Origin: Tabrizicola_A sp965284335
GTDB taxonomy: Bacteria > Pseudomonadota > Alphaproteobacteria > Rhodobacterales > Rhodobacteraceae
Length of the DNA: 64,000 nucleotides
Assembly: GCF_965284335.1 (NCBI RefSeq)
Contig: NZ_OZ260076.1
Reading direction: 5' to 3' (one strand)
The position numbers and the translations under genes are program-made. Below the pieces are notes generated by a model that searched no databases, was not told the DNA's origin, and saw only the letters and a program-made list of their open reading frames with translations. How positions within the stretch are numbered: the stretch's first letter is position 1; every line of letters starts with the position of its first letter. Shown here piece after piece: positions 42,486 through 50,842 of this stretch.

Positions 42486-43670
42486 ATGAAGGTTTTTGTC
42501 ACCCTTCTGTATCTGCTTTGGCTTGTCCTCTTGCCGCTTTCGGCCAATGCCGAGGGGCGGGCTTTGGACCCGGTATCGCCGTGGTTTAAGGTGCAGGATG
42601 AGGTTCTGGAGTCGTGGAGTTTTTCTGTCCCCGAAGGCTATGACAACCTGCGCGTTGTCGCGACGCCGGTAAGTCCGGTAAAGGGGCAAAAACACAGGAT
42701 CATGGTCATCTATCCCCGGAAATCCTCGGCCTATGATTTGGCGATTTCCACGATCTTTGAACATTTTCGCCGCAATGCGATGAATGTCGAAGTGGTCATT
42801 TCGAATTTCGAGCAAGATCCCCTCCGTGGTGCCGATCTGGTGCGGGAAGCCCATGAGGACAACTATGGTCTGATCTTTGCCATGGGTTCAGAGACGGTCT
42901 CCTGGCTTCATTCCAAACATTCCGACATCGGGACACCGGTTGTCACGGTCTGCGCCAAGGACCCGGTTCTATTGGAGCAGATGCCCGGCTATGACGTCGG
43001 GAGCGGTAGCAGTTTTGCCTTCACCTCTTTGAATGTCAGGCTTGATGTGCAGATGGAATATCTGCGGAAACTGAAAAGGAACCTCAAGAATATCGCCATC
43101 TTGGTCGATATGAAGAACGCAAGTGCGGTGGAAACACAGGCCAGGCCACTGGAAAATGCCGCGCGGGCCTTGGGGATCAACGCATTCATGGTTCCGGTGA
43201 CCGATCCCGAGCGGGCCGCTGAACAGCTTGAGGCGCTTTTGCCAAAGGTGGTCAAGGATATGCAGCAGAATGATCCCACACTTGAGAACAGCGTTTTCTG
43301 GATTACCGGCTCCACAAGCGTTTTTGCCGAGATCGAAACGATCACCCGATTGAATCAGGGGGTGCCGGTGCTTGCGGCCGTCCCGGAGGTGGTTCAGCCG
43401 GGCAGTGCCAGCGCGGTATTGTCGATTGGCATCAGCTTTCAATCCAATGCGCAACTTGCGGCTTTTTATGGGTCTGAAGTGCTGAATGGACATGTGCGCC
43501 CGGGCGATTTGAAGGTGGGCATCGTTTCACCGCCTGACATCGCGATCAATTTTGCCCGCGCCCGTGCCGACGGCCTTCAGATCCCGTTTTCCTTCTTCGA
43601 GGCGGCGACCTTTGTCTACGACGCACAAGGAAGGCCCGCGCGGGTCAGGGGGCTTGATGTTCAGGATTAG
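42486..43670 (+). CDS. Orphan TrpX-like ABC substrate-binding protein
   Basis: A 394-residue protein with a signal peptide (about 1-22, LLWLVLLPLSANA). Its body resembles the ABC_sub_bind/TrpX family: MVIYPRKSSAYDLAI, LIFAMGSETVSWL, GTPVVTVCAKDP, KNIAILVDMKNASA and IGISFQSNAQLAAFYG. The usual partners, a permease and an ATPase, are absent. It follows the sensor-MFS gene by 4 bp and precedes the flavoprotein gene by 11 bp. It may present a ligand to the sensor domains of the MFS fusion; this is inference. Confidence 0.8.
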   Translation: MKVFVTLLYLLWLVLLPLSANAEGRALDPVSPWFKVQDEVLESWSFSVPEGYDNLRVVATPVSPVKGQKHRIMVIYPRKSSAYDLAISTIFEHFRRNAMNVEVVISNFEQDPLRGADLVREAHEDNYGLIFAMGSETVSWLHSKHSDIGTPVVTVCAKDPVLLEQMPGYDVGSGSSFAFTSLNVRLDVQMEYLRKLKRNLKNIAILVDMKNASAVETQARPLENAARALGINAFMVPVTDPERAAEQLEALLPKVVKDMQQNDPTLENSVFWITGSTSVFAEIETITRLNQGVPVLAAVPEVVQPGSASAVLSIGISFQSNAQLAAFYGSEVLNGHVRPGDLKVGIVSPPDIAINFARARADGLQIPFSFFEAATFVYDAQGRPARVRGLDVQD

Positions 43671-43681
43671 GGCTGAGGGGC

Positions 43682-45181
43682 ATGGATCGTAGGGGCGAGC
43701 CCCCATCGAGCGGGGCGCCGCGGGGCCCCGGTCGAACCGCAGCAGACCCGGCGGTGCAGGCCTTTCTCGCGGCCTGCGGCGCCGCCGCGCTGCGCCCGGA
43801 CGATGGCTGCACCTTTCCCTGGCCTATCCCGCCCCTGGGTGTCATCCGGCCGCCTGATGCCGACGCCGCTGCCGCCAACCTTGCCCTGGCGGGCCGCATG
43901 GGCGTGCCGCTGCACCCCGTCAGCCGAGGCCGCTCCTGGGGCCTTGGCTCGGCCATGCCGCCGCGCGAGGCGGTGATCCTGGATCTGTCAGGCCTGGACC
44001 GGGTTCTCGACATGGATGTGGTTCATGGCACCGTCCGCGTCGAGCCGGGCGTGACCTTCCGCCAGCTTGAGGCTGCGCTGACTGCGGTGGATGCGCCGTT
44101 TCACATCCCGGCTTTCGGTGGGCCGCCCGATGCAAGTGTGCTGGCCAATTCGCTTGAGCGCGGCGAGGGATCGGGGGCGATGGGCGACCGTTTCGCGCAT
44201 CTTTGGGATCTGGATGTCGCCCTTAGCACCGGAGAGCGGCTGCGCACCGGCCATGCCCGCCATGGGATGGCCCATCTTTCTGCCCTGCATGCGCGCCCCG
44301 CCGGACCGCTTCTGGAAGGTCTGTTAAGCCAGACAAGTGCTGCCTGCGTGCTATCCGGCCGCCTTGCCCTGGCGCGCACGCCGCGCTTTGCCGCCTATCT
44401 TGGCTGCGACCTGGCGCCTGACAGGGTCGGGGATTTTGTAAAGGCGGTGCGCCTGCTGATGCACGAGGATGTTTTGGCCGCGCATGATGTGTTCTTCTGG
44501 GATGGCGCAAAGCGGCTGTCCAGCGCGGCGATTGCCGTGGATCATGACCCCGGTCCCTTTTCGGCGACGGATCTGCGGGCCTGGTCTGCCTCGATTGCGA
44601 TCAGCGCAAGCCATCAGATGTTGTTTGACTGTCGCATGGCGCTGGCGCTCAGCGCCTTGACCCCGCTTGCCGTAGCGATCGAGGTGTTCGACGAAAGCGG
44701 TGATCTGGCCAGCGGCCTGCGTGGCCGCAGCGACGGCGCCAATCTTGTCAGCTGCTATTGGGCCAAGCCCGCGCTTGGGCCTGCGCCCTTGAACCCGGAC
44801 CGGGACCGCTGTGGGTTCTTGTGGCTTTGCCCGGTCCTGCCCTTCGAGCCCGAGGCGCTCTTGGCCCTGTCGCTTCTGGTGCAGCAGGTGGTCGAGGCCC
44901 ACGGCATCTTCATCGCGACGGGGGCCGAAGCGGCCACGGCGCGGGCCTTGATCGGCTATGTCTCCCTGGCCTGGGATCGCGACGAGCCCGGGGCGGACGC
45001 GCGGGCGCTTCGTGCGCATGACGATCTGTTCAACGGGCTTTGGGCACTGGGTTTCGGTCCCTACAGGCTTGCTCTGCCGACGCGGGGCCTCATGCCGGCG
45101 GCACAGGACGCGTGGGAGGGCGTTGCGACCCGGCTGCGCGCCGCGCTCGATCCCGGTGGACAGTTCGGTGCAGGGCGCTGA
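43682..45181 (+). CDS. FAD-binding (PCMH/VAO-type) oxidoreductase
   Basis: A 499-residue flavoprotein. The FAD-binding PCMH domain is at about 50-225, with the pyrophosphate loop SRGRSWGLGS (81-90) and LDLSGLDRVLDMD then GTVRVEPGVTFRQLEAAL. The C-terminal half matches the FAD-linked oxidase domain of vanillyl-alcohol oxidase and p-cresol methylhydroxylase relatives. No cytochrome subunit follows. It has no signal peptide and is more GC-rich than the three genes before it, so it may have joined the operon separately. The substrate is unknown. Confidence 0.78.
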   Translation: MDRRGEPPSSGAPRGPGRTAADPAVQAFLAACGAAALRPDDGCTFPWPIPPLGVIRPPDADAAAANLALAGRMGVPLHPVSRGRSWGLGSAMPPREAVILDLSGLDRVLDMDVVHGTVRVEPGVTFRQLEAALTAVDAPFHIPAFGGPPDASVLANSLERGEGSGAMGDRFAHLWDLDVALSTGERLRTGHARHGMAHLSALHARPAGPLLEGLLSQTSAACVLSGRLALARTPRFAAYLGCDLAPDRVGDFVKAVRLLMHEDVLAAHDVFFWDGAKRLSSAAIAVDHDPGPFSATDLRAWSASIAISASHQMLFDCRMALALSALTPLAVAIEVFDESGDLASGLRGRSDGANLVSCYWAKPALGPAPLNPDRDRCGFLWLCPVLPFEPEALLALSLLVQQVVEAHGIFIATGAEAATARALIGYVSLAWDRDEPGADARALRAHDDLFNGLWALGFGPYRLALPTRGLMPAAQDAWEGVATRLRAALDPGGQFGAGR

Positions 45182-45514
45182 GGCGCCGCTCGGCTTGGCC
45201 TTTGGTCGCATATGCGCCCGGTGACGCTTGACCCGGGGCGGGCAGGCGGCCAACGTGGGCCATCTGTGCAAGGGGGGCACCCGCATGACCGAAAACCCCC
45301 GGAGGGTGCCAACCGTGCGACCATCGTTTCATGCAGGAAACCGCGCCGTAACGCTGCTGCAAACAGGGGGATCACGGTGTTCGCACGTCATGATCTCGGG
45401 GGTGTGTCGTGCGGCTGCCTAGCTTGTCAGATTGGCGCAATCATGCGGTCCAATCGGATCGCTTTGGCTCTGAAGTTGCGCAATTTCTGCCTTGTGCCTC
45501 TCTCAGCGTTTTTC
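45182..45514. other. Intergenic region after the flavoprotein gene
   Basis: These 333 bp contain no convincing gene or terminator. The stretch has short GC-rich inverted repeats around 45270-45310 only. Confidence 0.4.
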
Positions 45515-46810
45515 GCCTTCCCTGAGAGGGGTGCCAAAATGTAGGCACTGCCTATCGTATTGATATTCTGTCATTCTATCGGGTGTCGTGAAACCCGGCA
45601 AGATGAAATCAGCGAGGTCACTCCATGGGGATATTTCGCTCGACCATGGCACTCACGCTGCGTGGCGGGTGTAGGATGTGATGATGCCGCCAAGCTGGCG
45701 GCGCCTGCGGATCGGGCCGTCACGGGCGGGCCGGAAATCGACCTGCAGCACATTGTTGCCGATGTCTCGTCCCCTATGGGGGCGCTCGATATTGTAGTAG
45801 TGTACCCAGGTCCGCAGGATATAATCAAGCTGCGACCGGCTGAAGCAGACGAAGAAATCGAGGCATTCGCGCTTGAGCGTGCCGATGAACGATTCCGCAA
45901 ATGCGTTTGCGTCGGGCGCCCTGTGCGGGATCTGAATCACCCGAGCGGCCTCTGACGCCCAGACGGTGTCGAAGCTGGCGCTGAATTTGGTGTCGGCGTC
46001 TCGAATTAAGAAATGCGGTGTGATGCCTTGTTCTGCGCACCAAATCAATGTGTTGCGGGCCTGCTGAGTGACCCACGCCGAGTCAGGGGCATAGGTCGGT
46101 GCGCTACAGAAGACGCGGCGGCTGCCGAGATGGATGAACATCAGCACATAGGCCGTCCTCGGCCCGCGTAGCGTAAACACGGTCTTCGAGAAGAAGTCGC
46201 ACGCGACCATGGTTTCCATGTGTGCCCGGATGAAGGTGGTCCACGGCAGGGCAGGCTTTTTCTTGCGCCTCTCAGGGCTCGGGTGGATGCCCGCATCATT
46301 GAGGATGCGCTTGATGGAATTGGCGCCGGCATAGAGCCCGAGCTTTTTCAGCTCGCCTGCGATCCGCTTGTAGCCCCAGAGTAGGTTCTCAGAGCCAATG
46401 CGGACGACAACGTCGCGCAGTTCTTGGGTCAGGCGTGGCCGTCCCACGGCCTGAAAGGTGCGTCCACCACGCATCTGGGCGAGCCACCGCTTGTAGGTCG
46501 CGGGCTTTGCCACTTCTATCAGCCCGTCGATATCATGCCCGCATTCTTCCCCGATGCGCAGTAGTTCGGCTTTCTCAGTGGGCGACAAGATAATCCGCTC
46601 TGTCGGAATGCGGGCCCGCAAGATCGCTATCTGGGCCTTCAGTAGTCTGAGTTGCGCGTTGTGTCGCGGCATGAAGAACTGGTTCAGGAAAACCAAGAGC
46701 AGGGATATGGTCGAATTCATCTTGCCGGGCTCCACCACGGCGCTTAAAAAATGCCGCTATGTCAACGTGATGGGGCTCGCTTACATTTTGGCACCCCTCT
46801 CAGGGAAGGC
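45515..46810 (-). mobile_element. Insertion sequence with single DDE transposase gene
   Basis: About 1.3 kb with 29-bp perfect inverted repeats (45515-45543 and 46782-46810). The similarity continues imperfectly some 15 bp outward on both sides, so the true ends may be slightly further out. No target duplication was established. Confidence 0.8.
45653..46720 (-). CDS. Integrase-core (DDE) transposase
   Basis: A 355-residue transposase (start ATG 46720; GTG 46738 also in frame). The N-terminal helix-turn-helix lies in EVAKPATYKRWLAQM. The catalytic acids are in VACDFFSKTVFTL (D), FLIRDADTKFS (D) and NAFAESFIGTLKRE (E). It is encoded by one frame without OrfA, unlike IS3. The ORF is intact. Confidence 0.88.
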   Translation of the reverse strand: MNSTISLLLVFLNQFFMPRHNAQLRLLKAQIAILRARIPTERIILSPTEKAELLRIGEECGHDIDGLIEVAKPATYKRWLAQMRGGRTFQAVGRPRLTQELRDVVVRIGSENLLWGYKRIAGELKKLGLYAGANSIKRILNDAGIHPSPERRKKKPALPWTTFIRAHMETMVACDFFSKTVFTLRGPRTAYVLMFIHLGSRRVFCSAPTYAPDSAWVTQQARNTLIWCAEQGITPHFLIRDADTKFSASFDTVWASEAARVIQIPHRAPDANAFAESFIGTLKRECLDFFVCFSRSQLDYILRTWVHYYNIERPHRGRDIGNNVLQVDFRPARDGPIRRRRQLGGIITSYTRHAA

Positions 46811-47077
46811 AAAAAGCGCCGAGGGCTGCGGATCGCCGACGTCAAACGCGGGCTAGGCACGCAAATGGGCCTTTCCTTTTCCGCTGATCCTCTCGACCAC
46901 GACCCCGCAGGCTGCTGAACCGCGTCAGGAAGCCCTCCCAATCAACTGAAAAAATGTCGCGCAGGGTTTCGCTCAAGCCCGTAATGGCTGCCTCTGACAC
47001 GGGAGAGAGTTAGCGGCCAGGTTGGCTCCCTCCGGGCGTTTTCGACGATTGAGGATGGTTTACTCCACTCACACCCC

Positions 47078-47491
47078 GTGAGCAAATCAGGCCTTTGGTA
47101 TCGAGACCGAAAGTCAGCCCGCTTTCTGTATTGGGAAGACGTCTTGTCTTTGCAGTTCGCCCCCGCCTTCTTCGTTTCACCTGTGGACTTCGCATCGACA
47201 GTCGCTGCCTTCCGAGACGGTTATCGACCCACAGACAGCTTCCGAAGATGTTACTACCCGCCCGATGTCGCTGAGGCGAAAGCGTTCCTCGAATCAGTCC
47301 TAGTTGAAGCTCAATCAGGAAAAGTTGCTTTTGCCCAGATCGCTGATGGGTTCGTCTGCACTGATCCGTCAGCGGTTTCAAAACTCTTCGATACACAGGC
47401 CGCCCGAAGGTACCACAAGGACGGGCTGGGGTTTTCTATGGTCATAAAGGATAGGCGAGGTCAGTTTTCCCAGTGCGTGGGATACTATTAG
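47078..47491 (+). CDS. Hypothetical protein at the right end of the island
   Basis: A 137-residue frame starting at GTG 47078 with natural protein composition (FLYWEDVLSLQFAPAFFVSP, YYPPDVAEAKAFLESVL, GFSMVIKDRRGQFSQ). No signal peptide, membrane helix or known motif is seen. The ribosome site is weak. It could be a short orphan gene or the end of a decayed one. The 267 bp before it show nothing recognisable. Confidence 0.45.
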   Translation: MSKSGLWYRDRKSARFLYWEDVLSLQFAPAFFVSPVDFASTVAAFRDGYRPTDSFRRCYYPPDVAEAKAFLESVLVEAQSGKVAFAQIADGFVCTDPSAVSKLFDTQAARRYHKDGLGFSMVIKDRRGQFSQCVGYY

Positions 47492-47833
47492 CTGATCTGA
47501 GCCAGCCGATCTGATGTGGATCGACGATGCCGCATCCCGCTAGCTTTCGATCACTTTATGCAAACTACCCTTGCTCTTCGAGATCGGCCGAGTGGCAGTC
47601 TTTCTTTCGCACCGGATGTACTTCATTGGCGCTCAATATTCTGACGTCAATCGCACCATATGCCATCAGATGATTAAAGCTCCTAGTCCCCCGCCTCAGA
47701 CGCTATTTGCAACAAGCAAACGTTCACCACGTCGCAAAAAGTCCATTACGTTCCATAAGCTAATGGGGGAATTTGTGGGGGAGCCCTGTCTACATCCACA
47801 CGAATAATCAATGATAACAAGGATTTTTTGGGA
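47492..47833. other. AT-richer right flank of the island
   Basis: These 342 bp hold no convincing gene. A 78-codon frame at 47571-47807 has unlikely composition. The stretch contains the paired TGGGGG motif (47764-47781) next to the right attachment site. Confidence 0.45.
47764..47781 (+). repeat. Paired TGGGGG motif at right island end
   Basis: Two TGGGGG copies start 12 bp apart (47764 and 47776), in the same orientation and spacing as at 21757-21774, 53 bp inside attR. Both pairs share AATGGGGGAAT. Possible arm-type sites of the tyrosine integrase. Confidence 0.5.
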
Positions 47834-47851
47834 AAGGTGGCAGCCCGTAGG
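47834..47851. repeat. Right attachment site (attR) at the tRNA-Glu 3' end
   Basis: The second copy of AAGGTGGCAGCCCGTAGG. Fourteen of its 18 bases belong to the tRNA-Glu gene, the CCA end and acceptor strand. Confidence 0.85.
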
Positions 47852-47912
47852 GGAGTCGAACCCCTCTTACCTGGTTGAAAACCAGGTGTCCTAACCGATA
47901 GACGAACGGGCC
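47838..47912 (-). tRNA. tRNA-Glu (anticodon TTC)
   Basis: A 75-nt cloverleaf with encoded CCA. The acceptor stem GGCCCGT pairs with ACGGGCT (one G-U pair). The anticodon stem CCAGG/CCTGG carries loop TTTTCAA (anticodon TTC), and the T-arm is GGGGTTCGACTCCCC. Its 3' end forms the island's attachment site. It is identical to the gene at 48899-48973. Confidence 0.96.
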
Positions 47913-47976
47913 ACTGGCGCGGTGAATAACGGCCCCCCGCGCTGGGCGCAAGGGGCAAAATCAGCAAAACTCGGGC

Positions 47977-48786
47977 TTAGCTGTCGATCCGCTTCGCGAT
48001 CAGCGCGATGGCTTGTTGATAGACCTTGGCCGCGTTCCATTCTTTGATCACGGCAAAATTCGGCTCGCCTTCCTGATAGCCCGCCCCCGCGCGCCAGCCT
48101 TTGGCGGCCAGATAATTGGCCGTGGTTGCCAAGGCATCCGTCAGATTGCCAAGATCAACGCGCCCATCGCCATTGCCATCCACGCCATATTTCAGCGCAT
48201 TGCCCAGCAAGAACTGCGTATGGCCCCATTCGCCATGTTTGGCCCCAACCGTCTGGGCCGAGATGGAGCCCATATCCACCAGCTTCAAGCCGCCAATCAG
48301 ATGGGGGCGGAAGAAATCGGATCGACGGCAATCCCAGGTCAGCGTGGCAATGGCCGAGATCACATTGCTGTCACCCATAAAGCCGCCAAAACCGGTTTCC
48401 ATCCCGTGAATGGCCAAAAGAACGCCCGCCGGCACGCCATATTGCGCCTCGAGCTTGGCAAACAGCGCGGCATTCTTGGCTTTGCGCGATTTGCCTTGGC
48501 TGGCAATCGCATCGGCCCCGCGGACCTGGAGGAATTTATCCAACGAGTATTTAAAGCTTTTTTGGTTGCGATCCGCGGCAATCGTGGCCTTGGAATAGCT
48601 AGAGCCCATCAGCGCCGCGATGCCGGCCTTGCCCACACCTTCGGCCTTGGCCTCTTTGGCCATGGAGGCCTTCCACTCCTCAAACCCCGCCGCAGTATCC
48701 CCACAGGGGGCCGCCGCAGCCGGGAGGGCAAGGCCAAGGGCCAGAACAGAGGCGATCATCGGGGCAAGAAAGGAACGGAGGCGCAC
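47977..48786 (-). CDS. Lytic murein transglycosylase (MltB-like)
   Basis: A 269-residue secreted protein with a signal peptide (about 1-25, ending LALPAAAA). Its SLT_2/MltB-type catalytic domain cleaves peptidoglycan glycan strands to form 1,6-anhydromuramic ends. The catalytic glutamate is in IHGMETGFGG; GEWGHTQFLLGNALKYGVDG is the second conserved motif. DGNGDGRVDL looks like a calcium-binding loop, as in E. coli Slt35. It has no lipobox, so it is probably soluble in the periplasm. It lies between two tRNA-Glu genes on the same strand. Confidence 0.9.
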   Translation of the reverse strand: MRLRSFLAPMIASVLALGLALPAAAAPCGDTAAGFEEWKASMAKEAKAEGVGKAGIAALMGSSYSKATIAADRNQKSFKYSLDKFLQVRGADAIASQGKSRKAKNAALFAKLEAQYGVPAGVLLAIHGMETGFGGFMGDSNVISAIATLTWDCRRSDFFRPHLIGGLKLVDMGSISAQTVGAKHGEWGHTQFLLGNALKYGVDGNGDGRVDLGNLTDALATTANYLAAKGWRAGAGYQEGEPNFAVIKEWNAAKVYQQAIALIAKRIDS

Positions 48787-48898
48787 GGTGCAAAACCTTT
48801 GAAAGGGAAATCGCGCCTAGTTTAGCGGGCCAAGCCAGCAAGGCAAGCTGCAGGCGACAAGATTGAGCCTGTGAGCGTGGTAGAAATCTGAGGAAAAG

Positions 48899-48973
48899 TG
48901 GCAGCCCGTAGGGGAGTCGAACCCCTCTTACCTGGTTGAAAACCAGGTGTCCTAACCGATAGACGAACGGGCC
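48899..48973 (-). tRNA. tRNA-Glu (anticodon TTC), second copy
   Basis: Identical over 75 nt to the tRNA-Glu at 47838-47912, with encoded CCA and anticodon TTC. The sequence just past its 3' end is AAAAG rather than AAAGG, so the 18-bp island repeat is one base short here. Confidence 0.96.
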
Positions 48974-49029
48974 ACGCTTTCGGTGAGCGGGTGTTTAGAC
49001 AGGGTGCGGGTGACTCGCAAGAGGAAAAA

Positions 49030-50775
49030 TCACGCGATTGCCGCGTCTTCCAGCCGAAGTTGAACTTTTGTTCGCCCGCCCCAGTGGTTCAACTCCAACC
49101 GCCCCGCGAGGTGAAAGCGGTGGTGGCCGGGGGTGTCCAGCGCAGGCCCAAGCGGGCCGTCAAAGGCGCCGAAGGCGACGGCCTCCAGCTTGGGGCCGGT
49201 GCCGTCGCCAAAGGACAGGCGCAGATGCGTCTCGCCCATGCGGCGCGCCTGAACGGCCATATTGGCAAAGGCAAAGCGCGGGGCAGGGGCGGCAGCACCA
49301 AAGGGGCCTGCGGCCTCGATCTGTTCGATCAGCGCAGGCGTTACCGCCGAGGGCATCAACAGGCTGTCGATGCCCAGATCGCGCGGGCCTTCGGTACCTG
49401 CGCCTTGGCGGGCCAAGAGTTCGCCCAGACGGGCCATTGCGGCCTCCATCTTCTCTTCGGCCACCGTCAGGCCTGCGGCCATTTTATGGCCGCCCCCCTT
49501 GATCAGCAGCCCCTCAGCCGCGACGCGTTGCACCGCCGCCCCCAGATCCACCCCGCTGATCGACCGGGCCGAGCCTTTGCCGATGCCGCCTTCCAACCCG
49601 ATCACCACAGCCGGGCGGTGGCTGGCCTCTTTCAGCCGCGCGGCCACAATGCCCACCACGCCGGGATGCCAGCCCTCACCGGCGGCCCAGACCAAGGGAC
49701 CGTCCAGCCCCCGCGCCTCGGCCTGCGCCATGGCGGCCTCGCGCACGGCTTCGGTGATTTCCCGGCGTTCGCTATTCAATTCGTCGAGCCGCGCGGCCAT
49801 GGCGGCGGCCTCGGCGGGGTTGTCACAGGCCAAAAGCCGTGCCCCAAGATCGGCCTGCCCGATGCGCCCACCGGCATTGACGCGAGGGCCAAGGACAAAG
49901 CCCAAGGCATAGGGCGTGGGGGCCTGATCCATCCGCGAAACATCGGCCAGCGCGCGCAGGCCCACCCGTTCGCGCCGCGCCATAACCTTCAACCCTTGGC
50001 GCACAAAGGCGCGGTTGACCCCGATCAGGGGCGCGACATCGGCCACGGTGGCCAAGGCGACAAGATCCAAAAGTGACATCAGATCAGGGCCTTGCACGCC
50101 TTTTGCCCGCAACTGGCGATTGGCCTCGACCAGCATCAAAAACACCACGCCCGCCGCGCAAAGATGCGCCAGATCGCCGGTTTCATCCTGCCGGTTGGGG
50201 TTTACCACCGCATAGGCGGGTGGCAGCGTCTCAGCCCCAAGGTGATGGTCCAGCACCACCACATCACAGCCCGCCGCGGCAATCGGCTCATGCGAAAGCG
50301 TGCCGCAATCGACGCAGATGATCAGCTCATGCGCCGCGCCAAGCGCCTGCATGGCGGGGACATTGGGGCCATAGCCCTCATCAATGCGGTCGGGGATGTA
50401 AAGGGTGGCCGCCGCCCCCATCGCGCGCAGCCAGATTGTCAAAAGGGCGGCCGAGGCCCCGCCATCCACGTCATAATCGGCAAAGATCGCGATGCGTTGA
50501 CGGGCGTGCACCGCGGCCAAAAACCGCGCGGCGGCGCGTTCCATATCGCGCAGCGATAAGGGGTCAGGCAAAAGATCGCGCAGGGCAGGGTTCAAGAACC
50601 CCCCCGCCTCTTCGGGGGGCACGCCGCGCGACACCAGCGTGTGACACACCGCCATGGGCAGGCGCGTGATTTGCGCCATCGCCTCGGCCTGACGATCAGC
50701 CTCAAGCCCCGGGCCCACCCAGCGGCGCCCCGTCAGGGATTGGCTGACATCCAGAAAGGCGCGGGTGGTCATCAA
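49030..50775 (-). CDS. recJ: Single-stranded-DNA-specific exonuclease RecJ
   Basis: A 581-residue 5'-3' single-strand exonuclease of recombination and mismatch repair. The DHH phosphoesterase motifs are present: FADYDVDGGASAALL (motif I), CVDCG, and VVLDHHLGAE (motif III). The DHHA1 domain has VNAGGRIGQADLGA and GGHKMAAGLTV, followed by the OB-fold tail. It starts at ATG 50775, with glpX 67 bp upstream on the same strand; the two are likely co-transcribed with hom. Confidence 0.93.
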   Translation of the reverse strand: MMTTRAFLDVSQSLTGRRWVGPGLEADRQAEAMAQITRLPMAVCHTLVSRGVPPEEAGGFLNPALRDLLPDPLSLRDMERAAARFLAAVHARQRIAIFADYDVDGGASAALLTIWLRAMGAAATLYIPDRIDEGYGPNVPAMQALGAAHELIICVDCGTLSHEPIAAAGCDVVVLDHHLGAETLPPAYAVVNPNRQDETGDLAHLCAAGVVFLMLVEANRQLRAKGVQGPDLMSLLDLVALATVADVAPLIGVNRAFVRQGLKVMARRERVGLRALADVSRMDQAPTPYALGFVLGPRVNAGGRIGQADLGARLLACDNPAEAAAMAARLDELNSERREITEAVREAAMAQAEARGLDGPLVWAAGEGWHPGVVGIVAARLKEASHRPAVVIGLEGGIGKGSARSISGVDLGAAVQRVAAEGLLIKGGGHKMAAGLTVAEEKMEAAMARLGELLARQGAGTEGPRDLGIDSLLMPSAVTPALIEQIEAAGPFGAAAPAPRFAFANMAVQARRMGETHLRLSFGDGTGPKLEAVAFGAFDGPLGPALDTPGHHRFHLAGRLELNHWGGRTKVQLRLEDAAIA

Positions 50776-50842
50776 GGCTGTCTCCTCATGCGCCTTCGGC
50801 TTTTCGTCGATCCGCGATGAGCGGCGAAGCCGACGAAGAGCG

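Larger units (their letters stand above)
21620..47851. mobile_element. Genomic island inserted in tRNA-Glu
   Basis: About 26.2 kb bounded by an 18-bp direct repeat, the right copy of which is the 3' end of tRNA-Glu. A tyrosine-integrase N terminus lies 145 bp inside the left end. Inside are an IS21 element, a serine-recombinase cassette, two IS3-type elements, another DDE transposase element, gene fragments and an NHLM-type export locus with an ATP-grasp/flavoprotein operon. Flanking genes on both sides are ordinary core genes. The island has probably lost self-mobility because the integrase is truncated. Confidence 0.85.

Noticed and set aside
47571..47807. A 78-codon frame near attR.
   Set aside because: Composition is not protein-like and it runs across the integrase arm-like motif.
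48899..48973. Second tRNA-Glu considered as the right border of the island.
   Set aside because: The outer base of the 18-bp repeat differs (AAAAG against AAAGG), and the transglycosylase gene between the two tRNAs looks like core genome.
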